Below, piece after piece: positions 33,792 through 41,346 of a stretch of 64,000 nucleotides of DNA. A program made the translations under genes and the position numbers. This stretch comes from Ga0077560 sp046330435 (GTDB lineage: Bacteria > Actinomycetota > Thermoleophilia > Miltoncostaeales > Miltoncostaeaceae): positions 1 to 64,000 of the forward strand of contig JAXLST010000021.1 of assembly GCA_046330435.1 (NCBI GenBank), written 5' to 3'. Position 1 is the stretch's first letter. The number at the start of each line of letters is the position of its first letter. The notes under the pieces were generated by a model. The model was not told the origin of the DNA. It searched no databases and saw nothing but the letters and a program-made list of their open reading frames with translations.

Positions 33792-35160
33792 GCCAGAAGG
33801 CCTCCGCGGCGCCGCGGCGCACCAGGATCTCCCGGAGGCCCAGCATCGCCGTGTCGGTGGGCAGGACGTACAGGGTACGGCCCTCGGGAAGGGCCCCGAG
33901 CGCGGCGTCAAGTGCCGCCTCCGGCCGCTCCAGCACCGTCACCCGCTCGCGGTCCAGCCCGGCGTAGACGAAGCGCAGGGCCATGTCGTATGCGCGGTCG
34001 CCGGTCACGGTGAGGCGCTCCAGCCGCGGCAGCAGCGGCTCGTAGTCGACGTCCCAGATCCAGCTCACGTCGTGGCCGTCGGCGGTGCGGTCGTTCAGCG
34101 CGACCAGCAGGTGCAGGGGCTCCGGGTCGAGCAGCACCGTCTGCACGGTCACGTTGGCGCCGGCGGGGTTCTTCGCCAGCAGCAGCACGGCCTCGCGACC
34201 GTCCACGCGCACCCGCTCGGCGCGGCCGAAGGCGGCGTCCGCCGATGCGAGGGCGGGGCCGATGCGCTGGGGCGCGATCCCCAGCGCGATCGCCGCGGCC
34301 GCGGCGGCGGTCGCGTTGTAGGCGTTGTGCACGCCGGGGACGGCCACGTGTGCCGACACCGGGCCGCCGGGCGTCGCCAGCTCGAGGTCCAGGCCGGTGG
34401 TGCCCTGCAGGGCCACCCGCGTGGCGCGCACGTCGGGGGCGGGACGCCGGCGGTCGCAGGCGGTGCAGTGCCAGTCGCCCATGTGGCCCAGGACCACGCG
34501 GTCGTACGCCAGCGGCGCCGAGCAGTTCCGGCAGCGGGTGGAGTCCGCGGCGTGCGGGAGCTCGGGGAGCGCCGCCGACGGGTCGTCGATGCCGAAGTAG
34601 ACGACCCGGCGGGACGCGCCGTGGCCGAGCTCGGCGATGGCCGGGTCGTCGGCGTTGAGCACCAGCACGGTGTCGGCCGGGAGGTCCCGCAGCATCGCGT
34701 CCCAGGCGTCCGCGATCGCCTCCAGCTCGCCGTAGCGGTCGAGCTGGTCGCGGAACAGGTTCATGAGCACCAGCACCCTCGGCCGCAGCCGGCGGGCCAC
34801 CTCGGGCAGCGCGAACTCGTCCACCTCGAACAGCCCCACCTGCGGCGCGGGGCGCCGCGCGGTGCCGTCCAGGAGGGCGGTGGCCACCCCGGACAGGAGG
34901 TTGGCCCCCGCGGGGTTGCCCAGCACCCGCCAGCCCTCGGCGCCCATGCACGCGGCCACCAGGCGGGCGGTGGTGGTCTTCCCGTTGGTCGCCGAGATCA
35001 CCAGGCTGCCCATGGGCAGCCGGGCGGCCATCTCCTGGATGGCCGTGGGCCGCATGCGCAGCAGGACCTTGCCGGGGGCGCTGGTCCCGCCGCCGCGACC
35101 CAGGCGGCGGGAGAGACGTCCCACGGTGCGCGCGATCGCCAGCGAGGCGGTCCGCGTCAC
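33781..35160 (-). CDS. murT: Lipid II isoglutaminyl synthase, Mur-ligase-like subunit
   Basis: MurT activates the D-Glu carboxylate of lipid II with ATP so that GatD-derived ammonia forms D-isoglutamine. The 459-residue protein shows the Mur-ligase P-loop SATNGKTTTARL (about residues 55-66), VGLFEVDEFALP, and LMNLFRDQLDRYGE (about 140-153). A four-cysteine zinc ribbon typical of MurT has CRNC (about 225) and CTAC (about 247). VPGVHNAYNATAA and the C-terminal MurT domain (DVSWIWDVDYE) follow. GTG start overlaps the rpiA stop (GTGA). All residues expected for activity appear present. Confidence 0.96.
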   Translation of the reverse strand: MTRTASLAIARTVGRLSRRLGRGGGTSAPGKVLLRMRPTAIQEMAARLPMGSLVISATNGKTTTARLVAACMGAEGWRVLGNPAGANLLSGVATALLDGTARRPAPQVGLFEVDEFALPEVARRLRPRVLVLMNLFRDQLDRYGELEAIADAWDAMLRDLPADTVLVLNADDPAIAELGHGASRRVVYFGIDDPSAALPELPHAADSTRCRNCSAPLAYDRVVLGHMGDWHCTACDRRRPAPDVRATRVALQGTTGLDLELATPGGPVSAHVAVPGVHNAYNATAAAAAAIALGIAPQRIGPALASADAAFGRAERVRVDGREAVLLLAKNPAGANVTVQTVLLDPEPLHLLVALNDRTADGHDVSWIWDVDYEPLLPRLERLTVTGDRAYDMALRFVYAGLDRERVTVLERPEAALDAALGALPEGRTLYVLPTDTAMLGLREILVRRGAAEAFWHDS

Positions 35161-35834
35161 CCGGCGTCCACCGTGTCGACGCTGACGACGGTCCCGTCCT
35201 CCCGCCCGACCAGCACGTCCCCGGGGACGAGGCGGAACAGGCCCGTGTCCACCACGCCGCCGATGGTCCGCACCTCGGCGTCCAGGGCCTCCCAGTCGGT
35301 GCCCGCCGGCGGGCGGACGTCGACCAGCACCAGGGCGTCGTCCGAGCGGCCGGGGCGGCGCGAGGGGGAGAGGTGGCCCAGGGCGTCCATCACGTGGTCG
35401 GCCGCGAACGGGATCACCGCCAGCGGCAGGACACCCCACGGGTCGAGGGTGCCGCCGACCTTGGGGCCGTCGATGAGCACCAGGAACCGCCCGGCGGCGT
35501 CGCCGACGATGCGCTCGCGCACCATCGCGCCGCCGGCGCCCTTCACGGCCAGCCCGGACGGGGTGACGATGTCCGCCCCGTCGAACGCGATGGCCAGGGG
35601 CCCGCGCATGCGGTCCAGCGGGATGCCCAGAGATGCGGCCAGCTGGGCGCTGGCGGGGGAGGTGGGGACGCCGGTGCAGCGGAGCCCCTCGCGGACCCGC
35701 TCCCCCAGGGCCCGGATGCCGGCGGCCGCCGCGCGCCCCGTGCCGAGGCCCACCCGGTCGCCGTCCCGGACGAGGGAGGCCGCGGCACGGCCGGCCGCCT
35801 CCCATGCCCGCGTGCGTGTGGATTCGTCGCTCAC
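35157..35834 (-). CDS. rpiA: Ribose-5-phosphate isomerase A
   Basis: RpiA interconverts ribose-5-phosphate and ribulose-5-phosphate in the pentose phosphate pathway. The 225-residue protein has the phosphate-binding start VGLGTGRAAAAGIRAL (about residues 28-43; usual GxGTGST altered at the last residues), IAFDGADIV (about 87, Asp pair), LAVKGAGGAMVRERIV with the conserved Lys and Glu, and VLPLAVIPFA. The GTG start at 35834 is 7 nt after a TAGCCT -10 and probably leaderless. It heads the five-gene rpiA-murT-methyltransferase-gatD-aminotransferase operon. Its relation to the wall genes is likely just co-transcription. Confidence 0.93.
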   Translation of the reverse strand: MSDESTRTRAWEAAGRAAASLVRDGDRVGLGTGRAAAAGIRALGERVREGLRCTGVPTSPASAQLAASLGIPLDRMRGPLAIAFDGADIVTPSGLAVKGAGGAMVRERIVGDAAGRFLVLIDGPKVGGTLDPWGVLPLAVIPFAADHVMDALGHLSPSRRPGRSDDALVLVDVRPPAGTDWEALDAEVRTIGGVVDTGLFRLVPGDVLVGREDGTVVSVDTVDAG

Positions 35835-35841
35835 GCCCCAA

Positions 35842-35847
35842 AGGCTA
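35842..35847 (-). promoter_or_regulatory. Predicted -10 element of the rpiA-murT-gatD operon (leaderless)
   Basis: On the minus strand this reads TAGCCT, 7 nt before the rpiA GTG. The divergent hydrolase gene starts only 30 bp away, so the two promoters must overlap. Confidence 0.6.
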
Positions 35848-35864
35848 TGCGACACTCCGGGTGC

Positions 35865-36788
35865 ATGACCGAGATCGCCGACGGCATCACCCTCATCGAC
35901 ACCCTCCTGGGGGGTGTCCCGGGCCGCACCACCGGCTACCTGGTGGCCGGCGACCGGCCCGCGTTCGTGGATCCCGGGCCGCAGACCTCCGCCGAGCACG
36001 TGGTCACCACCCTGCGCGGCGCCGGCCTGGGTCCGGACGACCTCGCGTGGATCGTGCTCACCCACATCCACCTGGACCACTGCGGCGGCGCCGGCGAGCT
36101 GGCGGCGGCGTTCCCCGCCGCGACCGTGGTGGTGCACGAACGCGGCGTGCGGCACATGATCGACCCCGCGCGCCTGGTGTCCGCGTCGCACGTGGTCTAC
36201 GCCGAGCACGCCCCGATGTACGGCGGGATGTCGCCGGTGCCCGAGACCCGGGTCGTCGCGGCGCCCGACGGCTTCCGGGTCGACCTGGGCGGCGGCCGCC
36301 ACCTCGAGATGATCACCACCCCCGGGCACGCCCGGCACCACATGTCGGTGCTGGACCCCGCCACGGGCACCGTCATCGCGGGCGACGCCGTCGGCGCGCA
36401 CCTGGCCGGCGGCGGGCTGTACCCGACGGTCCCGCCGGCGGACGTCGACATCCCCGCGGGCCGGGCGAGCCTCGCCCGCATCCGCGAGTGGTCGCCCACC
36501 GTGGTGTCCGCCTCGCATTTCGGCCCGGTCGGCGACCCCGAGGCGGCCATCGCGGTCGCCGACGAGCAGCTGGCGGTGATGGGGGAGGCGGCCCTGCGCG
36601 GCTGGCTCGCCGGCGGGGGCCGCGACGCCATCGAGCGCGAGATCGAGCGGTCCCTCCCGCTGGAGCGCGCGGTCGGCACCAGCGCGTCGGCCGAGGAGTG
36701 GCGGCGCCTGGCCTGGTACCAGAACAATTTCGACGGCCTGGCGCGCTGGGCGGAGGCCGCGGCCGCGCCGCCACCGGACCCGGCGTGA
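35865..36788 (+). CDS. Metallo-beta-lactamase-fold hydrolase
   Basis: This 307-residue protein has the binuclear metal site of the MBL superfamily: LTHIHLDHCGG (HxHxDH, about residues 62-72), the third ligand in TTPGHARHHMSV (about 155), Asp in IAGDAVG and the last His in SASHFGPV (about 220). The C-terminal 70 residues are helical, as in MBL proteins that act on thioesters or quorum-type lactones. Substrate unknown. The start is probably leaderless; GACACT 8 nt upstream is a weak -10. A NrtR-like regulator overlaps its stop (GTGA). Confidence 0.9.
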   Translation: MTEIADGITLIDTLLGGVPGRTTGYLVAGDRPAFVDPGPQTSAEHVVTTLRGAGLGPDDLAWIVLTHIHLDHCGGAGELAAAFPAATVVVHERGVRHMIDPARLVSASHVVYAEHAPMYGGMSPVPETRVVAAPDGFRVDLGGGRHLEMITTPGHARHHMSVLDPATGTVIAGDAVGAHLAGGGLYPTVPPADVDIPAGRASLARIREWSPTVVSASHFGPVGDPEAAIAVADEQLAVMGEAALRGWLAGGGRDAIEREIERSLPLERAVGTSASAEEWRRLAWYQNNFDGLARWAEAAAAPPPDPA

Positions 36789-37444
36789 AGCCCGTCGGGG
36801 TCGAGCTCGTCGTCATGACCGTCCTCGAGGGGGCGCTCGAGGCCCTTCTCGTGCGGCGCAGCGGGAACCAGTGGTCGCTGCCGGCCGGCACCCCGGAGCC
36901 CGGCGTGCCCCTGCAGGAGGCGGCCGCCGCGGTGCTCGCGCGCCAGACCGGGATCACCGGCATCACCCTCGAGCAGCTCTACACGTTCGACCGCGACGGG
37001 GCGCGCAGGGTTGCGGTCGCCTACCTGGCCCTCATCGCGGCCGCCAGGCACGCCCTGGTGCCGGGCAGCGAGGTGGTGGAGGTGCGCTGGTTCCCCCTGG
37101 ACGACCTCCCCGCGCTGCCGCCGGAGCACGCCCGGGCGCTGGAGTACGGCCGCGGCCGGCTGCGCGCCAAGACCGCCTACGCGCCGGTGGCCGTCCAGGT
37201 GCTGCCCGAGACGTTCACCCTCGGCGACCTGCAGGCCGTGTACGAGGCCGTCCTCGGCGCGCGGCTCGACACCCGCAACTTCCGGCGCGACGTGCTGGGC
37301 GCCGGGGTGGTGGAGGAGGCCGGCATGGAGCGCCGCACCGGGCCCGGCCGCCCGGCGCGCCTCTACCGGTCGGTGCCGGGCGAGGAGTTCGCGGTCGTCG
37401 CCCGCGAGCGCCGCATCGCCGGCCGGGTGCGCCCCCCGGGGTAG
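36785..37444 (+). CDS. NrtR-like regulator (degenerate Nudix domain plus winged helix)
   Basis: This 219-residue protein has a Nudix-fold N-terminal domain (residues 1-130) and a C-terminal winged helix-turn-helix (about 140-210; TLGDLQAVYEAVLGARLDTRNFRRDVL, a pattern seen in NrtR). The Nudix box is degenerate: LPAGTPEPGVPLQEAAAAVLARQTGI lacks the REx2EE glutamates, so catalysis is unlikely. NrtR proteins use the dead Nudix domain to sense ADP-ribose-type ligands and repress NAD or pentose genes. Its GTG overlaps the MBL hydrolase stop, suggesting it controls or accompanies that enzyme. Family call good; regulon unknown. Confidence 0.87.
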   Translation: MKPVGVELVVMTVLEGALEALLVRRSGNQWSLPAGTPEPGVPLQEAAAAVLARQTGITGITLEQLYTFDRDGARRVAVAYLALIAAARHALVPGSEVVEVRWFPLDDLPALPPEHARALEYGRGRLRAKTAYAPVAVQVLPETFTLGDLQAVYEAVLGARLDTRNFRRDVLGAGVVEEAGMERRTGPGRPARLYRSVPGEEFAVVARERRIAGRVRPPG

Positions 37445-37569
37445 GGCGCTCCGTCCCGCAACGCGGGGGCGGGCGTCACCGCGTACCCCGGATGGGCGCG
37501 GTGGATGGCGAGTTCCATCGGACCCCCGTGGTACCGTCCGGCGCGGACCGACCGTACGAAAGGACCTGA

Positions 37570-37833
37570 ATGGCGTCCTCGCACCACGACGAGAACGAGC
37601 GTCTCCCGATCACCTGGCCCTTCCGGGCAGCCGGCACCGTGCTGGTCCTCACCGTTGTGTGGTTCTGCATGGGGTGGGGCATCCGCGACCTCGGGCCCGA
37701 GGAGCGGCTCTCCGGCCACATGCCGATCTTCTGGCTCGGCATCCTCCTGACCGTGGTGCTGGTGGTCTTCGGCGGGATCATCAACACCGTGCGTGAGCGC
37801 CGGCGGCTTCAGCTGCTGAGCCACGACGGCTGA
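37570..37833 (+). CDS. Small two-TM membrane protein
   Basis: This 87-residue protein has two hydrophobic segments, residues 17-37 (FRAAGTVLVLTVVWFCMGWGI) and 52-72 (IFWLGILLTVVLVVFGGIIN), with a polar N-terminus (HHDENER) and a basic C-terminus (RERRRLQL). AAAGGA lies 5 nt before the ATG. No family is recognised. It stands alone on the plus strand between the regulator and a small hypothetical gene. Confidence 0.78.
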   Translation: MASSHHDENERLPITWPFRAAGTVLVLTVVWFCMGWGIRDLGPEERLSGHMPIFWLGILLTVVLVVFGGIINTVRERRRLQLLSHDG

Positions 37834-37891
37834 TCATCACGCTCCCGGCGGCGGCGGGGACCTCCTCGCCGCCGCCGCGTCGCTCGCCCCC

Positions 37892-38221
37892 ATGGCGGCG
37901 GCCCTCGGCGACGCCGGGTGGGCCGCGGCCGCAGCCCTGATCGCCGACGGCGCACCCGCCGTCGATGCCGGTCCGGTCCCCGCGTACGGCGAGCTCGCCG
38001 CGACGGGCATGCGCGTGATCGAGCTGCTGGCCGGCATGGACCGGTGGGCGGAGGCGCGCGAGCAGGCCGCGCACCTGGCGGACTACTTCACCCGGGTGCG
38101 CCGCGAGGTGCACCCCGTGGCGTCGGTGGGCTTCCAGGGGCTGTGCGACGCCGCCCAGGCCCGGGACCGCGAGGAGCTGGACGAGCACCTGGACTTCCTG
38201 CGGGAGATCTTCGGCGGCTGA
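37892..38221 (+). CDS. Small hypothetical protein, start uncertain
   Basis: This 109-residue, Ala-rich helical protein contains YGELAATGMRVIELLAGMDRW and HLADYFTRVRREVHPVASVG, which look like a conserved helical domain, and ends DFLREIFGG. No family recognised. The ATG at 37892 has no ribosome binding site. Protein-like sequence (GGDLLAAAASLAP) extends upstream in frame almost to the stop of the membrane protein gene without any ATG, GTG or TTG. The true start could therefore be upstream and non-canonical. Confidence 0.65.
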   Translation: MAAALGDAGWAAAAALIADGAPAVDAGPVPAYGELAATGMRVIELLAGMDRWAEAREQAAHLADYFTRVRREVHPVASVGFQGLCDAAQARDREELDEHLDFLREIFGG

Positions 38222-38254
38222 GGCGCCGGGCGGCCGCCCGGCCCGCCGGTCCAC

Positions 38255-38260
38255 TAGATT
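38255..38260 (+). promoter_or_regulatory. Predicted -10 element of the YqgE gene (leaderless)
   Basis: TAGATT is 6 nt before the ATG at 38267. Confidence 0.55.
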
Positions 38261-38266
38261 GGGGCC

Positions 38267-38842
38267 ATGGCGGCCGAGTCCCTCAGCGACGGCCCCGCCT
38301 TCCGGCGCGGGCGGCTCCTGGTGGCGTCTCCGACGCTCCAGGACCCCAACTTCACCCGCACCGTGGTGCTCATGCTGGAGCACTCACGTGACGGGGCCCT
38401 GGGCCTGGTGCTCAACCGCCCCACCGACATCACCGCGCGCGAGGCCCTGCCCGAGCCGCTGTCCGACGCCCTGCCGGAGGACGAGCTCGTCCACCAGGGC
38501 GGGCCGGTGCAGCCCGAGGCGGTGATCCTGCTGGCGGACTTCGCCGACCCGGAGGCGGCCGCCACGCTCACCGTCGGGACGGTCGGCGTGGTCGACCCCA
38601 ACGAGGACACCGCGGGGCTGCCGCAGCGGGTGCGTTCGGTGCGCGCGTTCGGCGGGTACGCAGGGTGGGGGGCGGGCCAGCTGGAGCACGAGATCGCCGA
38701 GGGGGCCTGGATCGACGTGGAGGCGGATGCCGCGGATGTGTTCACCGACGAGCCGGACGCCCTCTGGCGGCGCGTGCTGGACCGCAAGGGCGGTGCGTTC
38801 CGCCTGCTGGCGCGCATGCCCGAGGACCCGAGCCTGAACTGA
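38267..38842 (+). CDS. YqgE/AlgH family protein (UPF0301)
   Basis: This 191-residue protein opens with the family signature RGRLLVASPTLQDPNFTRTVVLML and has DGALGLVLNRPTDI, a VHQGGPV segment and a C-terminal FGGYAGWGAGQLEHEIAEGAW. The family is widespread and structurally known but without a settled function; AlgH affects alginate production in Pseudomonas. The start is leaderless-looking. The next gene starts within its stop (TGATG). Confidence 0.94.
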   Translation: MAAESLSDGPAFRRGRLLVASPTLQDPNFTRTVVLMLEHSRDGALGLVLNRPTDITAREALPEPLSDALPEDELVHQGGPVQPEAVILLADFADPEAAATLTVGTVGVVDPNEDTAGLPQRVRSVRAFGGYAGWGAGQLEHEIAEGAWIDVEADAADVFTDEPDALWRRVLDRKGGAFRLLARMPEDPSLN

Positions 38843-39924
38843 TGGGCGCGCTCGAGACGCCGCTCTGCGCCCTGCTGGGCATCCGGCACGCCATCCTGCT
38901 GGCGGGGATGGCCGGCGGCCCCAACACGCCGGAGCTGGTGGGGGCCGTGTCCCGGGCCGGCGGCCTGGGCGTGCTGGGCGTGTCCGGCACGACGGCCGAC
39001 GCCACCGCCGAGGCCACCCGCACCGCCGTGCGCCTCGCGGGCGGCGCCCCGGTGGGGGTGAACCTGCAGCTCGCCGGGGGCACCGAGGCGACCACCACGC
39101 GGGAGCGGATGCTGGAGGTCCTCGCCCCGTTCCGCGCGGAGCTCGGGCTGCCGCCCGACCCGCCCCCGCCGCCGGCCCCGGATCCGCCGCTCGCGCTCCT
39201 GGAGGCCGCGCTGGACGCCGGCGCGCGCGTGGTGACGACCTGGCACGACCCGTCGCCGGCGCTGCCCGCCGCCCGCGCCGCGGGCGCCCCCGTGCTGGCG
39301 ATGACCACCAGCGTGGCCGGGGCGGTCGCCGCCCGGGCCGCCGGCGCGGACGCGGTGATCGCCCAGGGCTCGGAGTCCGGCGGTCATCGCAGCCGGTTCG
39401 GCCCCGGGGCGGAGACCGCCTCGGAGACCGGGACGCTGGCGCTGGTGCCGCAGGTCCGGGACGCCCTGGGCGGGGACGTGCCGGTGATCGCCAGCGGCGG
39501 CATCGCCGACGGGCGCGGCATCGCGGCGGCCTTGCTGGTGGGCGCCCAGGGGGTGTCCCTCGGCACCCTGTTCCTGTCGGCCACCGAGAGCGGCGTCACC
39601 GACACCTACCGGCGGGCCCTCCGGGAGACCGCGCCGGAGGACACCGTGGTGACCGACCAGGTCACCGGCCGGCCCGCCCGGTGGATCAGGAACCGCATCA
39701 TCGACGCCCTGGTCACCGCGAACGCCGGGACGCTGGGGTGGGGGGCGCAGGCCGCGCTCATCGCCGACCTGCGGCGGGAGGCGAACCGGCAGGGCCGCGC
39801 CGACCTCATGACCATGCTCGCCGGGCAGGCCGCCGCCATCGGCGCCGAGCCGCGGCCCGCCGCCACGATCGTGCGGGAACTGGTGGAGGGCACCGAGGCC
39901 GCCCTCGCCGCCGCCCGCGCGTAG
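38842..39924 (+). CDS. Nitronate monooxygenase-type flavoprotein
   Basis: This 360-residue TIM-barrel flavoprotein belongs to the nitronate monooxygenase / 2-nitropropane dioxygenase family. FMN-site landmarks are ILLAGMAGGPNTPELVGAVSRAGGLGVLG (residues 16-44), AQGSESGGHR (about 175, catalytic His), IASGGIADGRGIAAALLVGAQGVSLGTLF (about 210-238) and ATESG. It oxidises alkyl nitronates such as propionate-3-nitronate, or related substrates. The ATG overlaps the stop of the YqgE gene, so the two are coupled. A strong hairpin follows the stop. Confidence 0.92.
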   Translation: MGALETPLCALLGIRHAILLAGMAGGPNTPELVGAVSRAGGLGVLGVSGTTADATAEATRTAVRLAGGAPVGVNLQLAGGTEATTTRERMLEVLAPFRAELGLPPDPPPPPAPDPPLALLEAALDAGARVVTTWHDPSPALPAARAAGAPVLAMTTSVAGAVAARAAGADAVIAQGSESGGHRSRFGPGAETASETGTLALVPQVRDALGGDVPVIASGGIADGRGIAAALLVGAQGVSLGTLFLSATESGVTDTYRRALRETAPEDTVVTDQVTGRPARWIRNRIIDALVTANAGTLGWGAQAALIADLRREANRQGRADLMTMLAGQAAAIGAEPRPAATIVRELVEGTEAALAAARA

Positions 39925-39940
39925 CGCCCCGTGAACGCGC

Positions 39941-39964
39941 GGGGGCCCGGTCTCCCGGGCCCCC
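39941..39964. terminator. Bidirectional hairpin between nitronate monooxygenase and rpoD
   Basis: A perfect 10-bp stem (GGGGGCCCGG with CCGGGCCCCC) and 4-nt loop lies between two converging genes. It can serve both strands. No T-tract. Confidence 0.65.
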
Positions 39965-40001
39965 GAAGGTCCTGCGATGCGCCGCCGGAGCGGCGCGGTG
40001 A

Positions 40002-41084
40002 CTACATCAGGCGGGCGGAGTCCGGCAGGCTCGCCAGCTTCTGCAGCGACTGGCTCTCGACCTGGCGGATGCGCTCGCGCGTGACGTTGAACATGCGGCC
40101 GAGCTCGTCGAGCGTGCGGGGCTTCTCGCCGCGCAGGCCGTAGCGGAGCTCCAGCACGCGGCGCTCGCGGTAGGAGAGCTGGTCCAGCAGGTCGCGGAGG
40201 GCCTGCTCGCGCAGGGACACCTCGGCGGACACCTCGGGCGCCACGGAGGTCTCGTCCGCGAGGAAGCGGCCGAGCTCCGACTCCTCCTCCTCGCCGACCG
40301 GCTTCTCGAGGGAGACGGTGGGCTGGGCGGAGCGCAGGATCTCCTCGACCTCGTCGGCGGGCAGGCCGGCGGCCTCGCCGATCTCCTCGACGGTGGGCTC
40401 ACGGCCGAGCTGGCCGATGAGGACCCGCTCCGCGCGGCTGATCTGGTTGAGCTTCTCCACGACGTGCACCGGGATGCGGATGGTGCGGCCCTTGTCCGCG
40501 AGGGCGCGGGTCACGGCCTGCCGGATCCACCAGGTGGCGTACGTGGAGAACTTGAAGCCGCGGCGCCAGTCGAACTTCTCGACCGCGCGCACCAGGCCGA
40601 GGGTGCCCTCCTGGATGAGGTCCAGGAACGGCAGGCCGCGGCCGCGGTAGCCCTTGGCGATGGAGACGACGAGACGCAGGTTGGCCTCGACCATCTGGCG
40701 CTTGGCCTCCTGGTCGCCGCTCTCGATCCGCTTGGCGAGGCGCACCTCGTCGGCGGCGGTGAGCAGCGGCACGCGGCCGATGTCCTTGAGGAACAGCTGG
40801 AGGGCGTCGGTGGTCTGCTCCACCACGGCGGTGGGGCGGCGCGGGCGGTCCGACTCGTCGGCGAGCTCCGCGGCCCGCTGGAGGGCCTCGGACTGCTCGA
40901 GCAGTTCGATGCCCGCCTCCTCGAGCTGCTGGTAGACCTCCTCCGCGACGTCGGTGTCGAGCCCGAGCCCGTCGAGGACCTCGGCGATCTCCTCGAGACC
41001 GAGGAAGCCGAGCTCCTGCCCGCGGACGATCAGCGCCCGGAGCTCACCGTCGTACTTCAACCCGCCAAGCTGCTGCGTGGACAT
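40002..41084 (-). CDS. rpoD: Principal RNA polymerase sigma factor (sigma-70 family)
   Basis: This 360-residue group 1-type sigma factor has an N-terminal segment related to region 1.1 and region 1.2 (DALQLFLKDIGRVPLLTAADEVRLAKRI, about 92-120). Region 2 carries LRLVVSIAKGYRGRGLPFLDLIQEG and FDWRRGFKFSTYATWWIRQAV, with the -10 recognition helix. Region 3 has RTIRIPVHVVEKLNQ, and region 4 has YRERRVLELRYGL with DELGRMFNVTRERIRQVESQSL for the -35. Full regions 1.2-4 and the canonical core make it the housekeeping sigma. It is likely the factor that reads the TANNNT promoters noted here. A TTGACG/GATATT promoter lies about 190 bp upstream. Confidence 0.95.
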   Translation of the reverse strand: MSTQQLGGLKYDGELRALIVRGQELGFLGLEEIAEVLDGLGLDTDVAEEVYQQLEEAGIELLEQSEALQRAAELADESDRPRRPTAVVEQTTDALQLFLKDIGRVPLLTAADEVRLAKRIESGDQEAKRQMVEANLRLVVSIAKGYRGRGLPFLDLIQEGTLGLVRAVEKFDWRRGFKFSTYATWWIRQAVTRALADKGRTIRIPVHVVEKLNQISRAERVLIGQLGREPTVEEIGEAAGLPADEVEEILRSAQPTVSLEKPVGEEEESELGRFLADETSVAPEVSAEVSLREQALRDLLDQLSYRERRVLELRYGLRGEKPRTLDELGRMFNVTRERIRQVESQSLQKLASLPDSARLM

Positions 41085-41270
41085 CCGCCTCCGATTCTGA
41101 CGTCGAGATCACGCGGTCGATCATGACCGGGACGCACGACATCGCGTTGCGGGCACGGGGCACCGGCGGGGGCCGGTGATGTCCGAAGGGGTGCGGTGTC
41201 GGGCGGCGGTCCGGGCGCGAAGGCGTCGCTCAGCCGGTCTCACCCGTGCGCCCGTGAAACGACCCGGAGC

Positions 41271-41299
41271 AATATCTGCGGTTTGCGATCCGGCGTCAA
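41271..41299 (-). promoter_or_regulatory. rpoD promoter (-35 TTGACG, -10 GATATT)
   Basis: On the minus strand TTGACG (41299-41294) and GATATT (41276-41271) are separated by exactly 17 bp. Start is predicted near 41264, giving a leader of about 180 nt before the rpoD ATG, which has a GGAGG site. The leader holds a small CACCGGC/GCCGGTG hairpin. Confidence 0.65.
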
Positions 41300-41346
41300 G
41301 GGTGTTTCCCGGAGGAAACGCCGGTGCGCGTCGTGATCCTGCTGGA

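Noticed and set aside
41301..41322. Hairpin (GGTGTTTCC/GGAAACGCC) as terminator of the transglycosylase gene
   Set aside because: The stem has a mismatch, there is no T-tract, and it sits directly next to the rpoD -35; too weak to list as a feature.
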